From Verrucomicrobiota bacterium (GTDB lineage: Bacteria > Verrucomicrobiota > Verrucomicrobiia > Limisphaerales > Pedosphaeraceae), in assembly GCA_021325145.1 (NCBI GenBank), contig JAJPHR010000106.1:1-64000 (forward strand): 64,000 nucleotides of DNA, in the 5' to 3' direction. Positions 34,019 through 42,782 of this stretch are shown here, piece after piece (the stretch's first letter is position 1; every line of letters starts with the position of its first letter). Position numbers and translations under genes: made by a program. The notes below the pieces were generated by a model. It did no database searches and was not told the DNA's origin. It saw only the letters and a list, made by a program, of their open reading frames with translations.

Positions 34019-34890
34019 AGGTGGTGACCAGCCATGCGACCGTCCGGCGCGAACAAGACTTTGCGGTTTATGTGCTCAGCAGTAGAGACGCGGAAGTTGC
34101 GGTCGTGCCGGAACTCGGAGCGAGAATCATTTCGCTGAAAAATCGGCGCACGGGCCGGGAATGGATGTGGCACCCGGCCGAGGGATTGAACCTGTTTCAG
34201 AATTGCCTGGGAGACGATTTTTCCAATGGCCCACTCGTCGGCATGGACGAGTGTCTGCCGACCATTGAGCCTTGTGTATGGCAAGGGCGAAAACTGCCCG
34301 ATCACGGAGAAGTCTGGGCGGCGGCATGGGACGTGGATGGCGAAGCCTGGAAAAGCGGCTTGTTGAAAACCTCCGTCCATCTAAACATCTCCCCGCTCGA
34401 TTTCGAACGAACCATCGAACTTGATGAAAATGTGATTCGGCTCAACTACCAATTGGTCAACCGAAGCTCAGTGCCGGAATATTTCATTTGGGCGATGCAC
34501 CCGCTTTTGAGGTTGCAGCCGGGTGATCGTCTCGTGCTGCCGCCGTCCACTCGAAAATCGATGAATGGAGAGGGGTGGGTTGAGGCTCTCGATTCGGCTA
34601 TTCCAGAGGGCGACTCTTCCAAGGTTTTCGCCGGACCGTTGAAAGCGGGGTTCGCGGCCATTCACAATGGTCAGAACGGTGACGCCGTGGAATTTGAGTG
34701 GACCCCTGCTGAAAATAACGGCCTCGGATTGTGGCTGACACGGGGCGGCTGGCACGGACATCATCACTTCGCAATGGAACCGACGAATTCAGGCACCGAT
34801 GCGTTGACGACTGCCGCTGCCCGGCAGTGGTGTGGCTTGGTTCAGGGGGCTTCCAGCATGAAATGGCAGGTTCGTATTCGTATTCGCTGA
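34015..34890 (+). CDS. Aldose 1-epimerase-like protein
   Basis: 291 residues. The fold is that of galactose mutarotase: an opening AVVPELGARIISLKNRRTGR, a middle VGMDECLPTIEP, FIWAMHPLLRLQPGD where the His corresponds to the catalytic His of the family, and a C-terminal FAMEPTNSGTDAL with a Glu in the place of the catalytic base. It is likely cytoplasmic, without a signal peptide. The expected reaction is interconversion of alpha and beta anomers of an aldose, plausible after import by the neighbouring symporter. It overlaps the DUF5107 gene by ATGA and precedes the GH36 gene by 25 bases. Confidence 0.82.
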   Translation: MKVVTSHATVRREQDFAVYVLSSRDAEVAVVPELGARIISLKNRRTGREWMWHPAEGLNLFQNCLGDDFSNGPLVGMDECLPTIEPCVWQGRKLPDHGEVWAAAWDVDGEAWKSGLLKTSVHLNISPLDFERTIELDENVIRLNYQLVNRSSVPEYFIWAMHPLLRLQPGDRLVLPPSTRKSMNGEGWVEALDSAIPEGDSSKVFAGPLKAGFAAIHNGQNGDAVEFEWTPAENNGLGLWLTRGGWHGHHHFAMEPTNSGTDALTTAAARQWCGLVQGASSMKWQVRIRIR

Positions 34891-34915
34891 CGTCCCTCTT
34901 TCCAAGCCTGAAATC

Positions 34916-37498
34916 ATGCGACAGATCAATCGTCTTGCAACCCTTACCTGCTTTATCAGCGCTTTCCTTTTCGTCAGCGAATCCCTGGCAAGCGAAAAAG
35001 TTTGGCTTTCATCCCTCGATCTCAGGAAGATGACTGCGGGTTGGGGCAACCCCATGGCCGACCACGAGATATCAGGAGGGGCTCTCATCATCAATGGCGT
35101 GAAATTCGACAAAGGCGTTGGCACGCATGCGGAAAGCCGGATGCGAGTGGATCTCGCCGGTCACGGTCGCCGTTTTCAGGCAAAGGTCGGATTGGATGAC
35201 AGCGCCCAAGCTCGCGGGAGTGTTGAATTCATTGTCGCCGGTGACGGCAAAATTTTGTGGCGAAGCGGAGTGATGGCTGGGCGACAAACGGCCAAGGCCG
35301 CGGACGTTGACCTGGCAGGAGTGCGAGTGCTGCAATTACGCGTCACCGATGGCGGGGACGGGACCAGTGATGATCATGCCGATTGGGCCGAATCCTCTAT
35401 TATGATGGACGATGGCACCGCCGCTCCGGTTGCCTTGTCTCCTTATGAGGGATTCGAGGTGAGAACCAAATCTTTCAGCTTGGGATTTCAGACTGGAGAC
35501 GATGGCCGGCTCTATCAGTTTCCAGTAGGTGATGCTGACCGGGAGAGACACCTTGAGAGGGACTCCGAGTCCTATCCACAGGCAGGTGATGGGTATATTG
35601 GGGAACCAGCGTTAAAGATAATACACGCAGACGGCAACACTTCCACGGCTCTGCATTATTGCGGCATGACCCGGACCAATGAGTCCGCCGAAATTGATTT
35701 GACGCGAGTGCATTTGCGCGATCCGGCTTATCCGTTCGATGTGACGCTTTGTTTTCGCACCCACCGGGATGAGGACGTCATTGAGCAGTGGACGGAAATC
35801 CAGCACCAGGAACCAAGAGTAGTGATCCTGGAACGCATGGCTTCAAGCTCGCTGTTGGTTGGCACGAATGTTTGCCTGACGCATTTCTTTGGCGATTGGG
35901 CCAAGGAGATGTTGAGCCCGATCACCGAGCAGATTACGCCGGGAACCAAGGTTCTGGATTCAAAAATTGGAACGCGCGCAAACCAGTTTCGCAATCCGTT
36001 CTTCATTCTCTCGCTCAATGGAAAGGCATCCGAGACGAACGGCCAGGTGCTCGCGGGAGGATTGGAATGGTCGGGCAACTTTCAATTCGCCTTTGATGAA
36101 TACGGGCACGGCGTGCGGGCGGTGTGCGGCATCAATCCGTTTGACTCAAGCTATCATCTGCCGCCGCGCCGGATGTTTACGACGCCGATTATGTTATGGG
36201 TTTGGAGTGGCAGCGGGCTTGGGGACATGAGTCGTAAGTTCCATCGTTGGGCGCGTGATTTCGGAGTGCGCGACGGCCACAAATCGCGAACAGTCCTGCT
36301 GAACAACTGGGAGACAACCGGCTTCGACTTCAACTTTGAGCGCATCGCCGGGTTGTTCGGACCGGCGAAGGAAATTGGCACCGAGTTGTTCCTGCTGGAT
36401 GACGGATGGTTCGGGAACAAACACCCGCGCACCAGCGACCAGGCGGGCTTGGGTGATTGGCAGCCGAATCGGCAACGGTTCCCCAAAGGTTTGGCACCGC
36501 TGGCCGCGGAAGCTAATACAAAGGGCCTGCAGTTCGGCATCTGGATCGAGCCGGAAATGGTGAACCCGAAGAGCGAGCTGTTTGAAAAACATCCGGACTG
36601 GGTGATCCGCCAGCCGAAACGTGAACCCGAATTGCAGCGGCACCAATTGGTTTTGGACCTGACGCGACCCGCCGTGCAGGAATTCGAGTGGAATACGATC
36701 AAGAGCATTTTGGGCGTGCCCGGCGTTAGTTACGTGAAATGGGATTGCAACCGCTATCTCACCCAGCCCGGCTCATCGTATCTCGCGCCGGATCGACAGT
36801 TGGAACTGTGGATTGATTATGCGCAGGCGTTGGATGCCTTGATGGAAAAAACGGCGAAGACTTTTCCCAACACAGAAATGATGCTTTGTTCCGGTGGCGG
36901 TGGACGCGTGGATTACGGTTCGTTAAAACATTTCCACGAATTCTGGCCGAGCGACAACACGGACCCGGTTGCGCGCGTGCCGATGCAATGGGATTACTCG
37001 TATTTCTTTCCCTCGACGGCGATGGCGGGGCACGTTACCCACTGGGGCGACCGTCCGATGCATTTTGCCTGCGGCGTGGCGATGAGCGCGCGTTTCGGGA
37101 TGGACCTGGACCTGACGCGACTATCGGCGCAGGATAAAGCAATTTGCGCCGGAGCGATCAGCACTTATAAAGCGATCCGCGAGGTGACATCGCAGGGCGA
37201 TTTGTACCGGCTGGAAGATCCGCATCAGGGAATTCGCGGCGCTCTGAATTTTGTGTCGCCGGACCAATCGCGAGCGGTAATATTTGTGTTTCAGTTGCAG
37301 GAAGGCCAAAACAGGACGGTTCGTCCGGAGGGATTGGATCCGGCGAGAAGGTACCAAATCAGTGAACTCAATCCGGCTCCCGGCCGCGCGCCGCTGGAGC
37401 AAGCGGGCAGGATTTTCACCGGTGCGCAATTGATGCGCGACGGAATCCTGCCGTCGTGTTCGAAAGCGATAGAGGCATGCGTAATCGAATTGCATTGA
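34916..37498 (+). CDS. NPCBM-containing GH36 alpha-galactosidase
   Basis: 860 residues with a signal peptide (LTCFISAFLFVSESLA-SEK). Residues about 28-165 are an NPCBM-type carbohydrate-binding domain (GVGTHAESRMRVDLAG). The rest is a GH36 enzyme: NNWETTGFDFNFERI, FLLDDGWFG, FGIWIEPEMVNP, YVKWDCNRYLTQPGSSY (nucleophile Asp610), LCSGGGGRVDYG, and FWPSDNTDP (acid/base Asp680). The 70-residue distance between the two acids fits characterised GH36 enzymes. It would release terminal alpha-galactose outside the cytoplasm. It overlaps the following GH95 gene by 22 bases. Confidence 0.93.
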   Translation: MRQINRLATLTCFISAFLFVSESLASEKVWLSSLDLRKMTAGWGNPMADHEISGGALIINGVKFDKGVGTHAESRMRVDLAGHGRRFQAKVGLDDSAQARGSVEFIVAGDGKILWRSGVMAGRQTAKAADVDLAGVRVLQLRVTDGGDGTSDDHADWAESSIMMDDGTAAPVALSPYEGFEVRTKSFSLGFQTGDDGRLYQFPVGDADRERHLERDSESYPQAGDGYIGEPALKIIHADGNTSTALHYCGMTRTNESAEIDLTRVHLRDPAYPFDVTLCFRTHRDEDVIEQWTEIQHQEPRVVILERMASSSLLVGTNVCLTHFFGDWAKEMLSPITEQITPGTKVLDSKIGTRANQFRNPFFILSLNGKASETNGQVLAGGLEWSGNFQFAFDEYGHGVRAVCGINPFDSSYHLPPRRMFTTPIMLWVWSGSGLGDMSRKFHRWARDFGVRDGHKSRTVLLNNWETTGFDFNFERIAGLFGPAKEIGTELFLLDDGWFGNKHPRTSDQAGLGDWQPNRQRFPKGLAPLAAEANTKGLQFGIWIEPEMVNPKSELFEKHPDWVIRQPKREPELQRHQLVLDLTRPAVQEFEWNTIKSILGVPGVSYVKWDCNRYLTQPGSSYLAPDRQLELWIDYAQALDALMEKTAKTFPNTEMMLCSGGGGRVDYGSLKHFHEFWPSDNTDPVARVPMQWDYSYFFPSTAMAGHVTHWGDRPMHFACGVAMSARFGMDLDLTRLSAQDKAICAGAISTYKAIREVTSQGDLYRLEDPHQGIRGALNFVSPDQSRAVIFVFQLQEGQNRTVRPEGLDPARRYQISELNPAPGRAPLEQAGRIFTGAQLMRDGILPSCSKAIEACVIELH

Positions 37499-39927
37499 TC
37501 GTTTCTTGTGCCGTGGCTTTCTGGGTGACGCTTTTGTGCCCGGCATCCGGAAGGGAATCCTTCACCCCGGAAACCACTATCTGGTTTGACGCGCCAGCGA
37601 CCAACTTTACGGCATCCACACCGCTGGGTAATGGCCGGCTTGGCGCCATGATGTTCGGAGGCGTCACGGAGGAAAGAATCGTTTTGAATGAAAGTTCCGT
37701 CTGGTCAGGTTCGCGCCAGGACGCCGACCGACCGGAGGCGTACAAAGTTTTGCCTGAAATTCAAAAGCTCCTGCTCGATGGGAAGAATGTCGAAGCTGAA
37801 GCGCTCGTAAACGCGAACTTCACCTGCAAGGGATCCGGATCCAATAATGGCACCGGTGACAGCCAGTTCGGATGTTATCAGGTGCTGGGAAATCTCCGGT
37901 TGTTGTTCCAGGCCGCCACCAATGCTCCCGTCGAGAATTACCGCCGCGAGTTGGACCTCAAGCAGGCCGTGGGGCGGGTGAAATACTCCCGCGGCGGTGT
38001 CACTTTTATGCGGGAAATGTTCGCCAGCGCGCCAAACCAAGTGCTGGTTTTGCATTTGAGCGCGAGCCGGGCAAAGGCGATTTCCTTCGAAGCCCGGCTG
38101 GACCGCCCGGAGCGGTTCGAAACCGCCAGCGATGCCGACAACGGCTTGCTCATGACCGGACAATTGGACGATGGTTTGGGTGGCACCGGCCTGCGTTTTG
38201 CCGCACGCATTCGCGTTCTGAATCGCGGCGGCAACTCTTCTGTTTTTGAGAATATCCTGACAGTCAAGGAGGCCGACGAAGTTATTTTATTGATTGCGGC
38301 AGGAACGGACTATCAAGGCTTCGCCGGGCGTCAAAACGGAAACCCCGTGGCAGCGACACGACACGATTTGGACCTGGCCGAGATGAAAACCTATGAGCTA
38401 CTGCGAAAGGAGCACGTTGCGGACTACGAAAAATATTTCGGGCGTGTTTCGCTCCGCCTGAAACCCGCCAGTCCGGAATTCGTCGCCAGGCCCACGCCTG
38501 AACGCATCCTGTTGGCACAAAAGCGCGGGGGGGATCCATCCCTGGCGGCGCTCTATTTTAATTTTGGCCGTTATTTGTTGATTTCCTCGTCTCGACCGGG
38601 TGGCTTTCCTGCGAATCTCCAGGGCATTTGGGCTGAAGAAATCCACACGCCGTGGACCGGTGACTGGCATCTGGACATGAACGTGGAAATGAATTATTGG
38701 CCCGCAGAGGTCTGTAATCTCTCCGAACTAGCGGAACCGCTTTTTGCGCTGACTGAATCGATGCAAAGCCCCGGCGCCAGGACCGCCCATGATTATTACA
38801 ATGCGCGTGGCTGGGTCGCGCATGTTATCACGAATCCATGGGGTTTTACCTCGCCCGGCGAAGCCGCTTCATGGGGCGCGGCCGCGTGTGGGTCGGCGTG
38901 GTTATGTCAGCACTTGTGGGATCACTATCTGTTCACACAAGATCGCGAGTTTCTGCAACGGGCGTATCCCATCATGAAAGGGGCCGCACAGTTTTATTCC
39001 GACCTCTTGATAGCGGAGCCAACGCATCATTGGCTGGTCATCGCTCCAGCCAATTCACCGGAAAACCACTTTGAAATCAACGGCAAGGATGCCTGCATTT
39101 GCATGGGACCAACCATCATGCAGCAACTGGTGCGCTATTTATTTGGTGCTTGCATCGAATCGTCGAGGATTCTGGGAGTCGACGGGGATTTTCGCAATGA
39201 CCTCATTGCCAAACGCGCACGGCTCGCGCCCACACAAATCGGTCCGGACGGCCGCATCATGGAATGGCTGGAACCCTATAAGGAAGTTGATCCCCATCAT
39301 CGGCATATTTCGCATTTGTGGGGTTTGTACCCCGGCGATGAGATTTCTCCGTTTCGCACACCGGAACTTGCGCAGGCGGCTGGCAAATCTCTCGAAGCAC
39401 GTGGCGCGGTTCCGGCAACACCGGCGGGTAGCGGGACGGAAAGCGTGGGTTGGTCGCTGGCCCACAAAGCCGCATTGTGGTCACGGCTTGGCAATGGAAA
39501 TTACGCCTGGCGAATGGTGTGCGAAGGGCTTGAACCGGCGCAGGGAATGGCAATGCGCTACGACGGTGGCGGCGGAGTTTATCCCAATTTGTTTGATGCC
39601 GCGCCGCCATTTCAAATCGATGCAAATTTCGGCACCACGGCTGCAATTGCAGAAATGCTGCTTCAAAGCGGCGCTGGAGAAATCCGGCTGTTGCCTGCGT
39701 TACCAGACTCGTGGACAGCTGGAAGCTTTACCGGCTTGCGCGCCCGTGGAGGATTCGAGGTGTCGATAACTTGGAAAGCGGGTCAATTGACGTCGGCAAC
39801 GGTTCGCTCTTTGTACGGTGAATCGTGCCGATTGCTGTACCGGGACCGCTCAGTGGAACATAGAATGAAAAGAGGTGAAAGCATCACGTTTGGCCCCGAC
39901 CTGAAAAGCGCCAGGAATGTGCGATAA
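37477..39927 (+). CDS. GH95 alpha-L-fucosidase-like enzyme
   Basis: 816 residues from ATG 37477 (MRNRIALIVSCAVAFWV), preceded by AGAGGC; a GTG at 37456 is an alternative. A signal peptide is present. The GH95 pattern is full length: N-terminal beta-domain with PLGNGRLGAMMFGGV and LNESSVWSG, then an alpha/alpha toroid with DMNVEMNYWPAEVCNLSEL, WGFTSPGEAASWGAAACG, and RIMEWLEPYKEVDPHHRHIS (Glu596 in the position of the general acid). The N-x-N pair of AfcA-type enzymes reads D-M-N here. GH95 members hydrolyse alpha-1,2-fucose or, in some branches, alpha-L-galactose, by inversion. It ends the eight-gene glycan locus. Confidence 0.92.
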   Translation: MRNRIALIVSCAVAFWVTLLCPASGRESFTPETTIWFDAPATNFTASTPLGNGRLGAMMFGGVTEERIVLNESSVWSGSRQDADRPEAYKVLPEIQKLLLDGKNVEAEALVNANFTCKGSGSNNGTGDSQFGCYQVLGNLRLLFQAATNAPVENYRRELDLKQAVGRVKYSRGGVTFMREMFASAPNQVLVLHLSASRAKAISFEARLDRPERFETASDADNGLLMTGQLDDGLGGTGLRFAARIRVLNRGGNSSVFENILTVKEADEVILLIAAGTDYQGFAGRQNGNPVAATRHDLDLAEMKTYELLRKEHVADYEKYFGRVSLRLKPASPEFVARPTPERILLAQKRGGDPSLAALYFNFGRYLLISSSRPGGFPANLQGIWAEEIHTPWTGDWHLDMNVEMNYWPAEVCNLSELAEPLFALTESMQSPGARTAHDYYNARGWVAHVITNPWGFTSPGEAASWGAAACGSAWLCQHLWDHYLFTQDREFLQRAYPIMKGAAQFYSDLLIAEPTHHWLVIAPANSPENHFEINGKDACICMGPTIMQQLVRYLFGACIESSRILGVDGDFRNDLIAKRARLAPTQIGPDGRIMEWLEPYKEVDPHHRHISHLWGLYPGDEISPFRTPELAQAAGKSLEARGAVPATPAGSGTESVGWSLAHKAALWSRLGNGNYAWRMVCEGLEPAQGMAMRYDGGGGVYPNLFDAAPPFQIDANFGTTAAIAEMLLQSGAGEIRLLPALPDSWTAGSFTGLRARGGFEVSITWKAGQLTSATVRSLYGESCRLLYRDRSVEHRMKRGESITFGPDLKSARNVR

Positions 39928-39953
39928 TACCTTCTGGCGAATATGAACAACCC

Positions 39954-40155
39954 ATAAGTGAAACCACGCTCGGCGGCTGGTTCACGTTTCCCGGCACATC
40001 CTTAACGGTTCATCGGATGGGATATGGCGCGATGCAACTGGCCGGGCCCGGGCGTGTGGGGGCCGCCCAAGGATCCGGACAGGGCCGTCGCCGTAGTCCG
40101 CGAGGCAGTGGCTGCTGGCGTGAACCATATCGACACGGCCCACTTCTACGGCCCG
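39954..40155 (+). pseudogene. Aldo/keto reductase N-terminal remnant with frameshift
   Basis: One frame reads ISETTLGGWFTFPGTSLTV then HRMGYGAMQLAGPG. After a one-base shift in the run GGGCCCGGGCG near 40050, the next frame continues GPGVWGPPKDPDRAVAVV then GVNHIDTAHFYGPH. This is the N-terminal third of an aldo/keto reductase (the GYGAM strand and the D-T-x-x-x-Y-G catalytic tract). The rest is lost where a transposase fragment abuts. It has no start codon. Confidence 0.7.
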
Positions 40156-40250
40156 CACAGTGGCGCACCGACCGGGCAGCACTGCCAGCCGCAGGAAGTT
40201 GCCCAGATTGTAGGCCAGCACGAAGAGTTGCAGCTGGACCCAGATTTGGA
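40156..40250 (-). mobile_element. Transposase C-terminal remnant (IS1380/IS4-like)
   Basis: The minus strand reads WVQLQLFVLAYNLGNFLRLA then VLPGR, which matches the C-terminal helix of DDE group 1 (IS1380-type) transposases (L-F-x-L-A-Y-N-L-x-N-F-L-R-x-L-x-L-P). About 30 residues survive. It directly follows the aldo/keto reductase remnant, suggesting insertion then decay. No terminal repeats are visible. Confidence 0.6.
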
Positions 40251-40409
40251 ATATCAAAAACGCACGCTTCCTCGAAAGCTGCCCAATCGCTTAATCCTGC
40301 GGGCTGTGCATATGCTCACGGCGGCAAACTTCTTCCCGTTTGACAGCATCGTGCCGCTACGTGCGGGGGCCTTGGAGGTGAGTTCGTTCTATCTCATTCT
40401 CAATTGTTC

Positions 40410-40520
40410 CCTGGCCTGGGTACCAACTGGGTAAATATTTCCGGTTCGAGCCTGACAAACCGAGCATTTGTTCCAGTTAACACCAGTGGGGACAGCTTTT
40501 TCCGGCTGATTTATCCGTGA
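40410..40520 (+). pseudogene. 3' remnant of a secreted protein gene
   Basis: The last 37 codons before a TGA read GLGTNWVNISGSSLTNRAFV then PVNTSGDSFFRLIYP. This is the same terminal module found at the end of the glycosidase at 26526-29012 (ending RLFRLTYP) and other secreted proteins in this window. The upstream part of the gene is missing. The sequence between 40251 and 40409 is not recognisable. Confidence 0.65.
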
Positions 40521-40610
40521 CGGCTGTCTCTGAGGGGCAAACTCGTCCTCGTCGCACCCGAGCTTGAATCAGCCCTCGCTTTCATCTTAGCATGCAATGC
40601 GAACTTACCT

Positions 40611-41864
40611 ATGAAACCATTTGCTGGGACTCTGTGTTCGATCGCAGCGGCCTTCGCCTGCCTCTTAGTCGGGCACCGGGCCTGCGCCGTCGAGGCGAAT
40701 TCGACCGCCCGCGCCGGTGGATTTCAATTCGACGGCAAAATCTCGCGGCAAGTCCTTGAAAATTACTTATCACGGTCCATTTGCGTTGAAGGCTTGTTGA
40801 ACGGGCGCGGCCCCTTGACCGACGATATCCGCATGCTCACCAATTGTGGAGCCAAATACGTCGCGCGCGCCTTGTGTTTGTGGGGCGCGGAGAACAACTT
40901 CCTCGCCAACATCCAGCGGGCAAAAGAAGAGGCGCCGCGGGTTTTAAGAGCGGACCCGGAAATGATCCTGGAAGGCTGCGTCTTTGAGACCGTTGGGCCG
41001 AGAGTTAGTCAAATCGCCATTCCGGATTGGGTATTCAAAGATCTTGGGCAACCGGTGGAGCAAAGGAACTTCCGCTACGAGGACATGATCTATCCGCCGG
41101 GCCAGCGCCGTCCCATGGGCAACGCCCAAGTGCCGGACGAAAGCCGGATGGAAACACAGCTTTGGTTTTATTATCAGGCAGCATCGTATATCGATGTCGG
41201 CTGCGAAGGCATCCACTTTGGGCAAGTGGAAATCATGAATCGAAACGATCACGGCAACACCAATTGGTTCCATCTTATCAGCCTCGTTCGAGAATACGCT
41301 GCGAAGCACGCGCGCCGTCACATGGTCCTTTGCAATGGCCACGTTCCCTCCGGTGGATTGATGCACGACGGAAATCCCATCCTGGATTTCCACGCATTCC
41401 CATTACGCATCAAGGAAACCCCGGAGAAGCCCCAGGAAGCCATCCTGCAAGCCGGTTTCACCGACGCCATCTATGGTCGCAGCAAAGGCGGTAAAACGTT
41501 TAGCGGTTGGACGTGCGAACACTTGCCCTACATCGTAGAGTTCGATAATTACGGGCGGAGCCGCCATCCCGGACAGGCCAATGCTCAGGGCGAATTCCTA
41601 TGGGTCTGGGGCTATGACGAAATCACCTGGTTTGGCCTGCAAAGCAAGGAGTATCGCGCCCGGTGGCTGCAGTACGCCTGGGATTGGGTGCGGAACAAGG
41701 ACACCAACGGCTACGTTGAAATGCCGGGTGGGCGCACGGCAAGTGCATCGGATATGCGCTGGTATTACGCCAACAACCCCAGTGATGCAGTTCCCGCCGG
41801 AAGTGGCGACGAGGCGGCCATTCACGCCGTGTGGGCCAAGGATACGGCCAACTTTAACAAATAG
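40611..41864 (+). CDS. Secreted protein of unknown function, possible glycosidase-like barrel
   Basis: 417 residues with a signal peptide (IAAAFACLLVGHRACAV). After it come SRSICVEGLLNGRGPLTDD, IRMLTNCGAKYVARALCLWG, a strand with YIDVGCEGIHFGQVEIMNRN and FLWVWGYDEITWFGLQSKEY. The alternation of helices with acidic strand ends (GIHFGQVE) suggests a TIM barrel, and the aromatic-rich tail would suit a sugar site, but I do not recognise a CAZy family. It stands alone after a gene graveyard and before a convergent two-component system. Function not assigned. Confidence 0.7.
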   Translation: MKPFAGTLCSIAAAFACLLVGHRACAVEANSTARAGGFQFDGKISRQVLENYLSRSICVEGLLNGRGPLTDDIRMLTNCGAKYVARALCLWGAENNFLANIQRAKEEAPRVLRADPEMILEGCVFETVGPRVSQIAIPDWVFKDLGQPVEQRNFRYEDMIYPPGQRRPMGNAQVPDESRMETQLWFYYQAASYIDVGCEGIHFGQVEIMNRNDHGNTNWFHLISLVREYAAKHARRHMVLCNGHVPSGGLMHDGNPILDFHAFPLRIKETPEKPQEAILQAGFTDAIYGRSKGGKTFSGWTCEHLPYIVEFDNYGRSRHPGQANAQGEFLWVWGYDEITWFGLQSKEYRARWLQYAWDWVRNKDTNGYVEMPGGRTASASDMRWYYANNPSDAVPAGSGDEAAIHAVWAKDTANFNK

Positions 41865-41867
41865 ATC

Positions 41868-42101
41868 TCAAAAACCGTCAATCGCTCCGTTTTCGAGGCT
41901 TGACCATGCCAAAGAAATGCACACAGGCAAAACCGCCAGCCACAACCGGTCGGTGTAAACCAGTTCTTCCTCGAATTCCGAGCGGTGGTCTGCTCGAAGC
42001 GGATAAGAAAGGCCCAAGCCCCGGCTGCCTCCTGTGATCACGGTGATTTTATTGAGACTGGCACTGAAAAGCGCTGAAATAGCGGCCGGTTCGTAAAAGG
42101 A
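41868..42101 (-). pseudogene. Short-chain dehydrogenase N-terminal remnant fused to unknown sequence
   Basis: A 77-codon open frame begins right after the stop of the response-regulator gene. It reads SLNKITVITGGSRGLGLS, the Rossmann TGxxxGxG start of a short-chain dehydrogenase, then changes abruptly into LRADHRSEFEEELVYTD and RLWLAVLPVCISLAWSS before a stop. There is no ATG; a GTG lies just before ITGG. The sharp change suggests a deletion junction between two genes. It occupies nearly all of the gap between two convergent genes. Confidence 0.5.
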
Positions 42102-42782
42102 TTATTTGCCGAGAAACTTCACCACGGCTTCGGTGCGTGAACTGACCTGGAGTTTCTCGTAGATATTGTGGCAATGTTTCCGCACAGTTTCGATGCCGAC
42201 CCCAAGCATTTCCGCAATTTCCTTGTAGGGCAGGCCTTTTGACAACAACTCCAAAACTTCGCGTTCGCGAGCTGAGAGCGGTTGTTCAACGCCGGGCCGG
42301 GAGGGCTGATGATGAAAGTGCTGGACAATCTTTCTGGCGATCAAGCTGTTCAGAGGGGAGCCGCCGTGGGCGGCGTCGCGAACGGCCTCCAAAACCTGGG
42401 TGCCGGACCCAGTCCTGCCCTTGAGGAGATAGCCCACGGCCCCGGCCAGCAGTGATTTGAAAATCAAATCGGCATCCTCGTAAACGGTGAGCATGACATA
42501 TTGCGTACGGGGTATTTGTCCCTTCAATTGCCGAACGCAATCAATGCCGCTCATTTTGGGAAGGTTGATGTCCATCAGCACAACATCCGGTTGGTGGCGT
42601 GGTATTTCTTCGAGCGCGGCTTCGGCCGAGCGATGGCTGCTGACACAGGCAAAGCCCTCGGCATTTTCGAGTTGATGCACCAGTTGCTCGCGAACAACAT
42701 GGTCGTCTTCCACCACGCAAACGCGCACTGGCCGTCCTGTTGGCGGCTCTGCTATTTCAAGATTTGTGCTGACCATTTTCAT
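42102..42782 (-). CDS. NarL/LuxR-family response regulator
   Basis: 226 residues from ATG 42782 (MKMVSTNLEIAEPP); an ATG two codons later or one at 42812 is possible. Receiver domain with acidic pair VVEDD, phosphoacceptor Asp71 in VVLMDINLPKMSG, and switch Lys in GYLLKG. C-terminal LuxR helix-turn-helix: LSAREREVLELLSKGLPYKE then IAEMLGVGIETVRKHCHNIY. It overlaps the end of the sensor kinase gene by 26 bases, so the pair is co-translated. Targets are not identified; the nearest candidate is the divergent large secreted protein at 46391. Confidence 0.92.
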   Translation of the reverse strand: MKMVSTNLEIAEPPTGRPVRVCVVEDDHVVREQLVHQLENAEGFACVSSHRSAEAALEEIPRHQPDVVLMDINLPKMSGIDCVRQLKGQIPRTQYVMLTVYEDADLIFKSLLAGAVGYLLKGRTGSGTQVLEAVRDAAHGGSPLNSLIARKIVQHFHHQPSRPGVEQPLSAREREVLELLSKGLPYKEIAEMLGVGIETVRKHCHNIYEKLQVSSRTEAVVKFLGK

